Below are positions 29,002 to 38,381 of a stretch of DNA of 64,000 bases, piece by piece. The notes under the pieces were generated by a model. It had not been told where the DNA came from, ran no database searches, and saw only the letters and a program-made list of their open reading frames with translations. A program made the position numbers and the translations under genes. Every line of letters begins with the position of its first letter. The first letter of the stretch is position 1. This DNA comes from Symbiodinium natans (lineage: Eukaryota; Sar; Dinophyceae; Suessiales; Symbiodiniaceae): positions 680,201-744,200 of the forward strand of contig CAJNDS010000591.1 of NCBI GenBank assembly GCA_905221605.1. Reading direction: 5' to 3'.

Positions 29002-29112
29002 ATGGTGCTGCAGAAACCCTTGTCAATTGTCGCCAAGCACAGACTGATCGGAGGAAGCCATGCGATGGGCCGACGGGGACACGGAAGGCGTGAGAGCACC
29101 GCCTTTTTTTGA
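29002..29112 (+). CDS. Candidate exon (MVLQKPLSIVAKHRL)
   Basis: ATG, 36 codons MVLQKPLSIVAKHRLIGGSH then basic, TGA. Could be a whole small ORF or an exon. Confidence 0.4.
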   Translation: MVLQKPLSIVAKHRLIGGSHAMGRRGHGRRESTAFF

Positions 29113-29181
29113 AACCCTAAACCCGAAACCCTAAACCGGGTTGCAAGCCGGTTTTTTTGGCTGGAGTTGCTGGAGGTTCTG

Positions 29182-29250
29182 CTCAGAGACTCTTGCATTA
29201 GGGTCTATAGGGTTTAGGGATTAGGTTTAGAATCTACTCAGAGACTCTTG
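29182..29250 (+). repeat. Degenerate TTTAGGG insert with 14-bp flanks
   Basis: CTCAGAGACTCTTG at 29182-29195 and 29237-29250 enclose about 41 bp of TTTAGGG-like sequence. Confidence 0.85.
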
Positions 29251-29308
29251 TGTTGAGGTTTTTGTGGCCCTACGGAAAAAAAAACACGGGCACGTGGGTT
29301 ACTGCAAG

Positions 29309-29386
29309 GCAATGCTGGAGCGTGAAAAATGGTGCTTCAGGGCCTTCTTTCTACCGTTGCATTGGGTTTCCGGAAAACCACACTGA
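29309..29386 (+). CDS. Candidate terminal exon (AMLEREKWCFRAFFL)
   Basis: TGCAAG|G acceptor; AMLEREKWCFRAFFLPLHWV, then SGKPH and TGA. Confidence 0.5.
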   Translation, partial: AMLEREKWCFRAFFLPLHWVSGKPH

Positions 29387-29505
29387 CCGTGAACCCTATC
29401 GGGCTTGAAGCTGAGGGTCCCTTATAAGCCCCTTCAAAGCAAAAAGGGTCCCCTTCTTACTTCTGGGTCTAGGTGAAAAAGGGCAACCCTGAACCCTATC
29501 AACCC

Positions 29506-29620
29506 TATAAACCCTACAAACCCTATAACCCTTACAAATGCTATAAGCCCTATAAACCCTACAAACCCTATAACCCTTACAAATGCTATAAACCCTATAA
29601 ACCCTACAAACCCTGTCGGG
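29506..29620 (+). repeat. Tandem 57-bp repeat, CCCTATAAA type
   Basis: Two copies of a unit with CCCTATAAACCCTACAAACC and CCTTACAAATGCTATAA. Confidence 0.85.
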
Positions 29621-30135
29621 CTGGAAGCCCCAACGCCTTGTCAGGTCCGATCGAACGCGGCCCCACAGAGGCGGGTAACGACTTCGACATCCGACCCTCG
29701 GCAGCATGTCGTGGGGACCCTAGACCCGAAACCCCAAACCCTAAACCCTAAACCCTAAACCCTAAACCCTAAACCCTAAACCCTCTGGGGTTTAAGACTT
29801 TTTGTCGGCCCCTATATGGCTGAAGGAGGTGTATCCTGTTCGTAGGAGAATGATACAGGCAGTTCGAGCCTGTTGTCTCGAGAAGCTGAGCTGTCGAAAG
29901 TTTCCTACACCCTAAACCCCTGGAATCCCAGGACCTCAGGCTGTAAAACAGGGTTTTCACCCTGCGTGTAGCTCAGCACTCTCTTTGCTTCCGCCCTAAA
30001 CCCTAAACCCTAAACCCTATAAACCTTAAACCCCTTCACATTGGGATCCTAAACTCAAAGGCCTAGACCCCTAATTATTAGGGTTTAGGGCCTAGGGATG
30101 TTTTGGCTTAGGGATGCTTATGGCTCTTTACCCCT

Positions 30136-30220
30136 AAGGGTCCATGGGTACCTAAATAGGGACTACTTGGGGCCTTAAGGTATTCTTAGGTGCTTCCTAT
30201 ACTGAGGTACATGGACCCCC
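30136..30220 (+). mobile_element. Introner-like element, family B
   Basis: AAGGGTCCATGGGTACCTAA at left and TGAGGTACATGGACCCC at right. Confidence 0.7.
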
Positions 30221-30688
30221 AAAAAATACCCCTCTAGGAGTCCCCAAAAAACACCGAGTCCCCTTACCCTCAGGCCCAAAACATACCCCCGTAGGAGTCC
30301 CCCCCAACAAAACGGCTTTGTAGGAGTCCCTTACCCTTAAGCCAAAAAATGTACCCCCCCGTAGGAGTCCCCAAGCTCCCCTAGAAGCCCAAGATCCAGG
30401 GATGCAGGATGAGCCAGATGGGATGCAGCCTGATGGCACAGAGATGCTTCGTTAGGGTTTCTGGGGTTTCTGTATAGGGGGCGGAAAAAGGAGGTTTATG
30501 GGGGTTGCTAGGAGGTTTAGGGGGTTTATGGCTAGGGGGTTTATAGGATTTATATCGGGGATTTGTAGGGTTTAGAGAGGGTTCTGGGGGTTTTCTTGGG
30601 GTTTTAGGGTTTGGGGCTCTTGGGTTACGGCGGATGGGTTTCGGGTATTTTGGGTTCAAGGTTCCTAGGAGTCCCTTCCCCCACCCGC

Positions 30689-30784
30689 ATGACCCGGTGC
30701 AGCCTTCTTCGATCAGAATGGAGCTCCCTTAATCACCCCCAACGCAGAAACTGGGTTCCCTTTCTTGGTGCCCCAGCGGTCTAG
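30689..30784 (+). CDS. Candidate exon (MTRCSLLRSEWSSLN)
   Basis: 31 codons MTRCSLLRSEWSSLNHPQRR and on to TAG. Start or internal exon not decided. Confidence 0.35.
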   Translation: MTRCSLLRSEWSSLNHPQRRNWVPFLGAPAV

Positions 30785-30897
30785 GATATTAACAGGGCTT
30801 TTCGGTAGGGTTTAGGGTTCAGGGTTCAGGGTTCAGGGTTTAGGGTTTAGGGTTTAGGGTTTAGAGGATTTAAGCATTATAATGGGCTGCTCCTCAG

Positions 30898-30968
30898 GCT
30901 CGCCGCGCAGAAGATCGTTCAGGTTCTCAAGGAGACGTGCACGTCTTGCGCGGAATGGAGGGCCGCAG
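30898..30968 (+). CDS. Candidate exon (LAAQKIVQVLKETCT)
   Basis: CTCCTCAG|G acceptor; LAAQKIVQVLKETCTSCAEW then RAA; GCAG|GC donor. Clear amphipathic helix. Confidence 0.55.
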
Positions 30969-31129
30969 GCTAGAGGTAGGTTTAGGGTTTGGGCTTTAGG
31001 ATGTAGGATTTAGGGCTTGGGGCTTGGGGCTTAGGGCTTGGGGCACATCAAGAGCTGCTCAGGCTGTAGGATGACCCTGAACCCTAAACCCCAAAACCAA
31101 AACCCTAGACCCTGAACCCTGAACCCTAA

Positions 31130-31288
31130 ACCCTAAGCCTAAACCATAAACCCTAAGCCCTAAACCCTAAGCCCTAAACCCAAACCCTAAACCCTAAACC
31201 CTAAACCCTAATAAACCCTAAACCCTAAACCCTAAACCCTAAACCCTAAACCCTAAACCCTAAACCCTAAACCCTAAACCCTAAACCC
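31130..31288 (-). repeat. Long CCCTAAA array
   Basis: About 20 units, with CCCTAAG variants at the left end. Confidence 0.95.
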
Positions 31289-31299
31289 CAACCTCACAG

Positions 31300-31392
31300 C
31301 TTCCAGCTTCGAAGGAGAAGGGCGTCTGCCTTGTGCAAGCCAACGCTCCCAAGGAGATCGTGCCGGGGCGAAGATACCGGAGTCCTCCTTAA
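31300..31392 (+). CDS. Candidate exon with stop (SKEKGVCLVQANAPK)
   Basis: CACAG or TTCCAG acceptor; ASKEKGVCLVQANAPKEIVP and on to TAA, GC-rich third positions. A second frame is open. Confidence 0.4.
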   Translation, partial: LPASKEKGVCLVQANAPKEIVPGRRYRSPP

Positions 31393-31768
31393 CCCTGATT
31401 AGGGTTTAGGGTTTAGGGTTTAGGGTTAGGGTTTAGGGTTTAGGGTTTGGGGTTTGGGGTTTAGGCTTTAGGGTTTTAGGGTGTAGGGTGTAGGGCTTGA
31501 GAAGTGACATGATTTCTCTCCGGGTTTGTGGCCATGAGGACGGTTTGGGGTTTAGGGAACAGGTTTTCGGGTCTAGGGCTTATTAAGGTTTAGGGTTTCG
31601 GGCTAGTCTAAGGGGGCATTTAGGGTTAAATGCCAAGCCCAACAAGACATTACACATCATGTTTATTGCTGTGGATTTATACGGGGCGGGGCCTAGCGGT
31701 TGAGAGGGAGAGAAGGTTTAGGATGCAAACGGCCTGTGCCTTCATTGAATCACCCCTGCACCCTAAAT

Positions 31769-31949
31769 CGGCCTAAACCCCAAACCCCAAACCCCAAACC
31801 CCAAACCCCAAACCCTAAACCCCAAACCCTAAACCCTAAACCCCAAACCCCAAACCCGAAACCCTAAACCCTAAACCCTAAACCCTAAACCCTAAACCCT
31901 AAACCCTAAACCCCAAACCCTAAACCCTAAACCCTAAACCCTAAACCCA
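31769..31949 (-). repeat. Mixed CCCCAAA/CCCTAAA array
   Basis: About 25 units, blocks of CCCCAAA then CCCTAAA; ends 14 bp before the next candidate acceptor. Confidence 0.95.
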
Positions 31950-31963
31950 ATCCTTTCTGCAAG

Positions 31964-32041
31964 ACGCGAGTCGAAGCCGAGGTCTTCACTGCCCTGGATG
32001 AGGCGGAGAGCCTCTGGGAAGAAGGCTGGCAGTCGGGGAGG
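31964..32041 (+). CDS. Candidate exon (RVEAEVFTALDEAES)
   Basis: CTTTCTGCAAG acceptor; 26 phase-0 codons TRVEAEVFTALDEAESLWEE then GWQSGR; AGG|GTTTGC donor. Confidence 0.55.
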
Positions 32042-32310
32042 GTTTGCTGGGTTTAGGGTTTAGGGTTTAGGGTTTAGGGTTTAGGGTTTGTTGGGTTTAG
32101 GGTTTGTTGGGTTTAGGGTTTAGGGGGTTTAGGGAGTTTAGGGTTTAGGGTTTGGTTTAGTTAGTGTTTAGGGTTTTGCGTCTCGGGTTAGGGTTTAGGG
32201 AGTTTTGGGTTTAGGTTCTGACTTCAACGAGAGAACCCAATTGCTGTCCTTACAGGCTTTGAACGTGAGAATTCGACGCTTAGGGCTTGGTGGCGGGGGG
32301 GGGGGGGGGG

Positions 32311-32395
32311 TTGGGTTTAGGGTTTAGGGTTTAGGGTTTAGGGTTTAGGGTTTAGGGTTTAGGGTTTAGGGTTTAGGGTTTAGGGTTTAAAGTTC
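32311..32395 (+). repeat. Poly-G plus (TTTAGGG)11
   Basis: An 18-G run precedes the array. Confidence 0.95.
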
Positions 32396-32583
32396 AGGGG
32401 TTAGGGGGGTTGCTTCAGACCCGCATCCAGCTTTCGGTAGTGGGTTCGTCAACATCATCGCCTCCCCTCGAAGGGATGCACCCCGCCCCCCTCTCCCCCT
32501 CCCCCCCCCTACCCTCCCCCGTATGAAACACGCCCAAAAACCCTAAACCCTAAACCCTAAACCCTAAACCCTAAACCCCAGAG

Positions 32584-32666
32584 GCGAGTTCAAGCCGCCC
32601 ATGCGGGTCCACGACGACCGGAGCCTTCTGGAAGCACAGCTTTGGCGACAAGCGCTGCAGGACGCG
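32584..32666 (+). CDS. Candidate exon (MRVHDDRSLLEAQLW)
   Basis: CCAGAG|GC acceptor; EFKPPMRVHDDRSLLEAQLW then RQALQDA; GCG|GTTAAC donor. Acceptor lies at the edge of a CCCTAAA array. Confidence 0.55.
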
Positions 32667-32769
32667 GTTAACCTCAGGGTTTAGGGTTTAGGGTTTAGGG
32701 CCTAGGGTTTAAACCCTGAATCTAACCTTTCGTAGCAAAGTGGTGACCTTTCCTTTTCTTTGGTTCAAG

Positions 32770-32835
32770 GTTCCCTTATAAAGAAGCCATCCCCAACAAA
32801 AGGGTACCCTTATGCAAAGCTTGCTGGGCTACCAG
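32770..32835 (+). mobile_element. Introner-like element, family F (partial)
   Basis: AGGTTCCCTTATAAAGAAGC at left and GCTGGGCTACCAG at right, ending exactly at an exon acceptor. Confidence 0.6.
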
Positions 32836-32994
32836 GAAACCCTGAATCAAACCTTAGAAGGAGTGCTCGTCGGAAGAAATAAACATGAGGCTACAGGGTT
32901 CAGGGGTTTGGCAGATGAGCTGTCTGAAGCCACGCGGTCTCAGGGCTGCGTAGGGGAGGACACTCCTGAGGGCCGACAGCCTGTGGGGATATAA
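32836..32994 (+). CDS. Candidate exon with stop (ADELSEATRSQGCVG)
   Basis: ACCAG|G acceptor provided by the family F right end; 52 codons ETLNQTLEGVLVGRNKHEAT and on to TAA at 32994. Long, balanced composition. Confidence 0.5.
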   Translation, partial: ETLNQTLEGVLVGRNKHEATGFRGLADELSEATRSQGCVGEDTPEGRQPVGI

Positions 32995-33516
32995 GTGTTG
33001 AGAGAGCTTGTGGTGCTTCTAGGCTTGAGGCTTACAGTGCTTTCTATTCCCCAAACCACAAAGTAATAAGGCACAAAGACGCCGCCGAACACTTAAAACA
33101 CATCAGTCCGGACGCATATACTATATACACATCTAGATTTATACATGCACGGTCAATTCCCCTTTGGCCCCGGTAACCCCACACCCTTAAAATCTGGGGT
33201 AAGACACAACTAGCACCCCTAAACTCTAAGCCCTAAGCCCTTACCGCTTAGGGTTCAGGGTTTGGGGTTAAGGGTTTCAGGGTTTCAGGGTTTAGGGTTT
33301 AGGGTCAACAGGCAGGCTTGCGGATAAATGCCTTGCCAGTGTGAGCGTCGAAGGCTTGAACGTCAAAAGGACCCATATGACCCCAAGCCTCCTACACTCG
33401 CGCTAAGCCCTAACTTGCTCAACCTTTCAGAAGAACCCTAAACCCTTAACCCTACACCCCAAACCCTAAACCCTAAACCCTGATGTTGCACAGGGACCTG
33501 ACCACCCCTCCCGCAG
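32995..33516. other. Gap without a supported gene
   Basis: Unique A/T-richer sequence to about 33190, degenerate TTTAGGG (33240-33300), unique sequence, CCCTAAA (33460-33480). No convincing exon seen. Confidence 0.5.
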
Positions 33517-33568
33517 GATGTTGACAAAGCCGTTTGGATTCGACCCTCGGCCAAGCGGGAGAGTCCAG
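33517..33568 (+). CDS. Candidate exon (DVDKAVWIRPSAKRE)
   Basis: CCCCTCCCGCAG|G acceptor; DVDKAVWIRPSAKRESP; CCAG|GG end. Confidence 0.5.
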
Positions 33569-33829
33569 GGGGGTTTAGGGTTGAGGGTTTAGACTTTGGG
33601 TTTAGCGTCTAGGGTCTAGGAGTATACCCATATTATATGACTTGTAGACATGTAGTTCAGAGGGGGCCCCCGGTAGTTTACTGCACTCCTCAATTGAAAA
33701 ACTACACTGAAGCTCCCAAAGGTCGTGCAATTAGCGTCTTGAACTAGTCAAGTAGGCGCAAAGTCCTGACCCTAAACCCTAAACCCTTAAACCCTAAACC
33801 CTAAACCCCCAAACCCTGAACCTCCGAGT

Positions 33830-33925
33830 CGTCACCCGAAGCCTTACAAGCGCGACGGAGACATCGCAAGCCTTGCCGCGTTGGGTGGGTTCGAGCTCCC
33901 TCCTTTCATGAGACTCTTATTGTGA
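33830..33925 (+). CDS. Candidate terminal exon (PYKRDGDIASLAALG)
   Basis: CTCCGAG acceptor; RHPKPYKRDGDIASLAALGG, then FELPPFMRLLL and TGA. Confidence 0.5.
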   Translation, partial: RHPKPYKRDGDIASLAALGGFELPPFMRLLL

Positions 33926-34199
33926 AAGCTGCTCATGATCTTAGAACCTATCTAGAACCCTCTTTACCTACGGTTCTATGGGTTATATATCTACGAATTA
34001 GGGGTAGTAACTACTAAACTGTCCCATGTAAGCCCTAATTGAACCCTAGGCCCTGGGTGACCTACAACAAACCGGCAGGTGTCTCATTTCCTTCGGTTGC
34101 TCCAGGCTTCCGTGGTCTGAACTGGTGAGCCTGCCCTGAACCCCTAGAAACCCTGGCAAAAAGAAGTCCTGTACCCTCAACTCCCTAAACCCTAAGCCC

Positions 34200-34335
34200 C
34201 AAACCCTCAACCCTATTCCCTAAGCTCTAAGCCCTAAGCCCTAAGCCCCAAGCCCTAAGGCCTAAGCCCTAAGCCCCAAGCCCCAAGCCCTAAGCCCTAA
34301 GCCCCAAGCCCCAAGCCCCAAGCCCTAAGCCCTGC
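34200..34335 (-). repeat. Variant array (AAGCCCT)n
   Basis: About 18 units of AAGCCCT/AAGCCCC, the complement of GGGCTTA. Confidence 0.95.
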
Positions 34336-34375
34336 AACGCCAAAACCCTGAACTTGAACCGCCCCCTGCGTTGAG

Positions 34376-34428
34376 GCGAATCCGACTGCAAGGCCATCCA
34401 GCTGAAGAACGCGCTGTGCCCTGGATGA
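34376..34428 (+). CDS. Candidate terminal exon (ESDCKAIQLKNALCP)
   Basis: TTGAG|GC acceptor; ESDCKAIQLKNALCPG and TGA. Confidence 0.4.
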
Positions 34429-34742
34429 AGAGGGTTTAGGGTTTAGGGTTTAGAGTACACCGATGCAGTTTGGGATCAGGGCTTAGGGCGGGACTGTGGT
34501 TGAGGATTTGTGGTGCGAAAAGGCTTAGGGCTTAGGGTCAGGGGATGAACTCGTCAGCATTTCGGAACCTGGATTGATGAGCAACCTGGGTCCATTCCTT
34601 GCGCATGACCCGTTCACACAAGCATCGTTACTTTTGGAGCACTGGCACTTCAACAGAGCTTAAGACCCTAAACCTAAGGGCTTATGGGATGCCAGGATGC
34701 ATGCGGAGGCCTTACCCCTTTTGGGTCCTCCTATGGTATCAG

Positions 34743-34815
34743 CATGTATAGGCCGCCTTCGAGCATCGCCAGTCATCCCATTGCCCATGGGGCACTGCGG
34801 GTCGCTTTTTTAAGG
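34743..34815 (+). CDS. Candidate exon (MYRPPSSIASHPIAH)
   Basis: GTATCAG acceptor; MYRPPSSIASHPIAHGALRV then AFL, followed by TTTAGGG. Possible first exon. Confidence 0.4.
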
Positions 34816-34911
34816 GTTTAGGGTTTAGGGTTTTGGGTTTTGGGTTACCTAGAAGCATGAGAGCAATAAGGGATCGGTTCGTCTCCAGGGTTAGGATTGA
34901 GGGTTTCGGGT

Positions 34912-35050
34912 ACCCCTGTGTGTGGAGCGCGACATCAGGAAACTCCTTGGCAAGAACATGGCCGACTTCTGCGCAGGCTTGGTGGGGAGGGAGGCCCAAA
35001 ATCTCGAAAACCTATATAGATCATGGGCGCCATCACACGGGTTGATGTAG
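34912..35050 (+). CDS. Candidate terminal exon (LLGKNMADFCAGLVG)
   Basis: About 45 open codons: ERDIRKLLGKNMADFCAGLV, GREAQNLENLYRSWA, to TAG at 35050. GC-ending codons; one of the most convincing unassigned exons. Acceptor not fixed. Confidence 0.55.
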
Positions 35051-35162
35051 GGGCTTCGGGTTTCGAGCTAAACCCTAAACCCTAAGCCCTAAACCTTAAA
35101 CCCTGAATCCTAAACCCTAAACCTTAAACCCTAAACCTTAAACCCCAGACCTGACATGTCGG

Positions 35163-35226
35163 CAAGGACTTGGTCCGCTCCTGGAGAAGGAGATGGGAGT
35201 GCCCCAAGCTTCGCGAAGGATTGTTT
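35163..35226 (+). CDS. Candidate exon (DLVRSWRRRWECPKL)
   Basis: Open GKDLVRSWRRRWECPKLREG, Trp/Arg-rich. Confidence 0.35.
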
Positions 35227-35696
35227 GGGTTTAGGGGGTTTGGGGTTTAGGGTTTAGGGTTTAGGGTTCGGCGTTTAGGGGGTTTAGAAATTAGGGTTTG
35301 TGGCTTAGAGGGTTTAGGATTTAGGTTCTTGGGGTTGAGGTTGTTTAGGGGGTTTAGGGGGGTTTCGGGGCTGGGGGCTTGCTGGACTTCGGAGAACGGT
35401 CCGGGCTTGCAAGTAAATTTTTGGGGCCCAGGACCTAGGAGTGCCCGGGTTTAGGGTTTAGGGTTTAGGGTTTAGGGTTTAGGGTTTAGGGTTTAGGGTT
35501 TAGGGTTTGGGGTTCTTGCGTTTTTCGGGCTTAGAACTTTTAGCCCAGGATTGGTGTGCCCTAACCCATGTCGGCTTCGCGGTCGTGGTGGCTTCAAAGT
35601 TACAGGGACGAGGAACTTAGACCCGAAACCCTAAACCCTACACCCTAAGCCCTGCACCCTAAACCCTGAACCCTGAACCCTAAACCCTAAACCGGG

Positions 35697-35785
35697 GACT
35701 TCGGCTCCCAGGTATCCTTCGATCGGCTCGGGCAGCCTCTTCTTACCTGCTACACCGGGGAGCGGCAGTACAGCGCGACTTGGCG
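35697..35785 (+). CDS. Candidate exon (DFGSQVSFDRLGQPL)
   Basis: Reads GDFGSQVSFDRLGQPLLTCY then TGERQYSATW; GCG|GTAATG donor. VSFD followed by GQP resembles the second half of a cold-shock domain, but the match is too short to assign. Confidence 0.5.
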
Positions 35786-36299
35786 GTAATGCTGGGAGGT
35801 TGGTTTAGGGTTTAGGGTTTAGGGTTTAGGGTTTAGGGTTTAGGGTACCAAAGTTCTAAACCCCCTGACTCTACAGGTTTTGAGGACTTTCGGGGCCCAG
35901 ACACCACACGGCACCAAATGAGGAAATCAGGGTCTTGGGCCATTTGAGCCCAAGTGGCACCAAGGTAGATCGGAATGCAGAAGCTGCCGCAGAAATGCCA
36001 CGCACCCCCCAAAAGAGACCGACGTGGTTTCACTTGAAGGCCTAAGCGTGAGCGATTAAGCCCTCACCACAGCTCTGCAAACCACTACTGGAAGCCCTCA
36101 ACCAGAGAAGCCCTGCATAAACCCACAAACCCCCTACTGCCACCATTGCAAGACGGAAGCCCCGTTCGCCCTAAACCCTAAACCCTAAGCCCTAAACCCT
36201 AAACCCCAAACCCTAAACCCTAAACCCTAAACCCTAAACCCTAAACCCTAAACCCTACCCCCCAAACCCTAAGCCCTAAACCCTAATTTAATTTCCAAG

Positions 36300-36379
36300 G
36301 TCCATATTGACAACCCCCACAGCGGGGAGGATCAAGGGCTACCCGACAATGGCATGCGCACCCTGGTGGCAGACTCGGG
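36300..36379 (+). CDS. Candidate exon (VHIDNPHSGEDQGLP)
   Basis: TTTCCAAG|G acceptor; VHIDNPHSGEDQGLPDNGMR and on; ends at the TTTAGGG array. Confidence 0.45.
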
Positions 36380-36450
36380 GTTTAGGGTTTAGGGTTTAGG
36401 GTTTAGGGTTTAGGGTTTAGGGTTTAGGGTTTAGGGTTTAGGGTTTAGGG
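36379..36450 (+). repeat. Telomere-type array joined to a broken introner
   Basis: (TTTAGGG)10 ends at 36450; at 36451 a family C element begins without its outer left arm. Confidence 0.95.
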
Positions 36451-36556
36451 TACTTATAACCCACTTATGAGCCCCCCTTAAGTGCCCTAATATGGTGATA
36501 AGTACAGTTGTAAGTACAGTGATAATTGGTTAATAAGTACCATGAACCTCCAAGTA
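36451..36556 (+). mobile_element. Family C introner, left arm lost
   Basis: Right arm ATAAGTACCATGAACCTCCA intact to 36556; the left side starts internally at TACTTATAACC. Confidence 0.8.
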
Positions 36557-36734
36557 AGGGGCAATGGGTAGCAGGGCTTAGGCTCGTGGGTTTTTCTACG
36601 GAACTACCCGCAAACAGGTGTATGTGTGTATATATATACATACATACATATACATATATACATATATGTACATCTATATCTATATCCATATGTCAATATA
36701 CATACAGGGAAATGGACATTAATAGTCAATTAAG

Positions 36735-36780
36735 AATATATATATATATATATATATGTCCCTCTCTCTCTCTCTCTTTG
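36735..36780. repeat. (TA)n(TC)n microsatellite
   Basis: TATATA run followed by CTCTCT. Confidence 0.9.
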
Positions 36781-36815
36781 TAGTGCGCGTTATCCAGCCA
36801 TGTTGAACTTGCAAG

Positions 36816-37077
36816 TCTGGGCCAGCAGTACATGCAGGGCTGTCCTGCACGTACTACATCAACGACTGGGATCCTGTGGGGGGAGATCCTGCATCTCGGA
36901 AGCAAGAGAGGACGCTGTTGGGTCCGTGTACGGGTTTGGGATTTAGGGCTTCTGTGCCTGTCCTGCATGGGCTGCTCTGCTTGCGTCCATTGCGACCGCT
37001 GGAGCCGTTTACAGTTTACAGCTGAAGCGAGAGCATTATGCATGGCTTTCAGTGCGCCACTGACAGAAACAAGGTAG
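36816..37077 (+). CDS. Candidate terminal exon, Cys-rich
   Basis: TTGCAAG acceptor; 87 codons in one frame to TAG at 37077, including LLCLSCMGCSACVHCDRWS and FTAEARALCMAFSAP. The CxxC/CxxC pattern could bind metal. About 290 bp upstream of the ankyrin gene start. A second frame is open at its 5' end. Confidence 0.45.
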
Positions 37078-37139
37078 ATGTCAGCTCTCTCTGCCCCTCA
37101 TCTCAGCTTTTGTGGATTGGGGGAACCTCAAGCATGCTA

Positions 37140-37233
37140 GAATATGCTCGATCCAACAACCCAATTCCTCATGGTGCACAACATCAATGCAGGACTGAAG
37201 GCCTTGAGCTGCCTTGGGGACGACATGAACCCT
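37140..37233 (+). CDS. Candidate exon (TQFLMVHNINAGLKA)
   Basis: GCTAG acceptor; NMLDPTTQFLMVHNINAGLK then ALSCLGDDMN. Other frames are also open across 37110-37200, so the assignment is tentative. Confidence 0.35.
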
Positions 37234-37363
37234 TTAAAAGGGTTTATGGTTCACATACCTTACCAGGAAATAGAGCAGTATAGGATATGCGACCCCCCGA
37301 GTTTTCGGGCTTCATTTCGGCCCCAAGGTGTAGGAGCTTAAGCTCGCGAGCTGCGGCTGGGCC

Positions 37364-37466
37364 ATGTTGCGCATCACGCAGCTCTCGGGGGAAGAGTTGG
37401 CGCGCGTTCCTCTCGAGGAGCTGAGCGATGTGCGCGCCTTGAAGCAGCGGCTGCACGAGCAGCAAG
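37364..37466 (+). CDS. UBL-ankyrin protein, exon 1
   Basis: First exon of a five-exon gene (37364-37466, 37577-37665, 38098-38181, 38382-38839, 38966-39164; 933 nt, 310 residues plus stop, every phase agrees). GGGCCATGTT start context; reads MLRITQLSGEELARVPLEEL, then SDVRALKQRLHEQQ. This Ser-Gly-Glu-Glu-Leu / Asp-Val-x-x-Leu-Lys-x-x-Leu pattern is a ubiquitin-like N-terminus I know from dinoflagellate ankyrin proteins. Ankyrin proteins are binding scaffolds; the partner is unknown. Exon ends CAAG|GA (GA donor). No TTTAGGG in the first intron; it is a clean introner. Confidence 0.85.
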
Positions 37467-37576
37467 GACTTACTTCTCCAACAGCTGAGCTTTAAACTTG
37501 TTTGGGTTTCCTTATTTTGGTAGGAAAAATCATTAGAGTTTAACCTTTGTTCCCTTGGTTCTTGGAGAAGTAAGAG
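37467..37576 (+). mobile_element. Introner forming intron 1 of the ankyrin gene (family I)
   Basis: The 110-bp intron is itself the element: perfect 13-bp terminal inverted repeat CTTACTTCTCCAA (37469-37481) / TTGGAGAAGTAAG (37562-37574), directly flanked by the 4-bp duplication AGGA (37465-37468 and 37575-37578). Splicing at AG|GA within both copies restores the exon. Relatives at 26290 and 63347. Confidence 0.9.
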
Positions 37577-37665
37577 GACTGCCGCCGCGCTTCAGGCAGA
37601 GGCTGTTGCACGAGGGCTGCACTTTGGAAGATGGCGTCAAGCTGGATTCTGAGATGGATCTGCAG
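37577..37665 (+). CDS. UBL-ankyrin protein, exon 2
   Basis: Completes the ubiquitin-like fold: LPPRFRQRLLHEGCTLEDGV then KLDSEMDLQ; CTGCAG|GTTGAC donor. LPPRFRQRLL and the Leu-Asp-x-x-Met-Asp-Leu-Gln end match the family pattern. Confidence 0.85.
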
Positions 37666-37980
37666 GTTGACTTGGCTTTCTTCTGGCTTGCTCTTGGGAA
37701 ATTGTAGGGTTTAGGGTTTACAGGGTTTAGGGTTTAGGGTTTTTTTGTGGAAACTACAATAAGGATCCTAAAGGTGGGAACTTTTAGGAGGGGTTCAGAA
37801 GTCCGCCAAGTCGCAGGGGCCCTTAAGAAGCCCCATAAGCCTCAAAGAGCTGCCATTGAAACGGACACCTGAGCGAACGCCCCCTCCCCCCCTGCTTCCA
37901 CGATTTTGCTTCAGAACTTCAGAACACCAAAAATAAGCACATTCTTCCTTACATGGGCAATATTGGTGTCATGATGTTTC

Positions 37981-38077
37981 CCTAAACCCTAAACCCTAAA
38001 CCCTAAACCCTAAACCCTAAACCCTAAACCCCAAACCCCAAACCCCTAAACCCTAAACCCTAAACCCTAAACCCTAG
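37981..38077 (-). repeat. CCCTAAA array inside ankyrin-gene intron 2
   Basis: About 13 units, ending about 20 bp before the acceptor of exon 3. Direct evidence that such arrays lie inside introns. The intron (37666-38097) is flanked by AGGTTG at both ends. Confidence 0.95.
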
Positions 38078-38097
38078 CCTTTCCGAAAACCCCTGAG

Positions 38098-38181
38098 GTT
38101 GTGGTTTTGACGTTCTCCGATGTTTCCGATGACCAGCGGAGAGCGCTGGTGTTCGCAGCCAGGGATGGCAACGTGGTTAAG
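38098..38181 (+). CDS. UBL-ankyrin protein, exon 3
   Basis: CCTGAG|G acceptor; 28 phase-0 codons VVVLTFSDVSDDQRRALVFA then ARDGNVVK; AAG|GC donor. Linker plus first ankyrin helix (ALVFAARDGNV). Confidence 0.85.
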
Positions 38182-38381
38182 GCTGCTCATGCAGTTTAGT
38201 GTCTAGGGTTTAGGGTTTAGGGCTTAGTGGGTTTTGTATAGATTGTTTATAGGGAGTGTCATGGGTTGAATAGGTTTTTATGATTCATGGGTGGCTAACT
38301 TAGGGTGTTATATCCACAGGTGTTCTAACAAAACTCTAGAAAACCCTCAAGACCCAAGGCCACGTTTTGACATGCCCTGAG
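38182..38381 (+). other. Ankyrin-gene intron 3 (GC-AG, with TTTAGGG)
   Basis: 200 bp, AAG|GC donor and CCTGAG|G acceptor; contains about three TTTAGGG-type units at 38200-38225. Confidence 0.8.
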
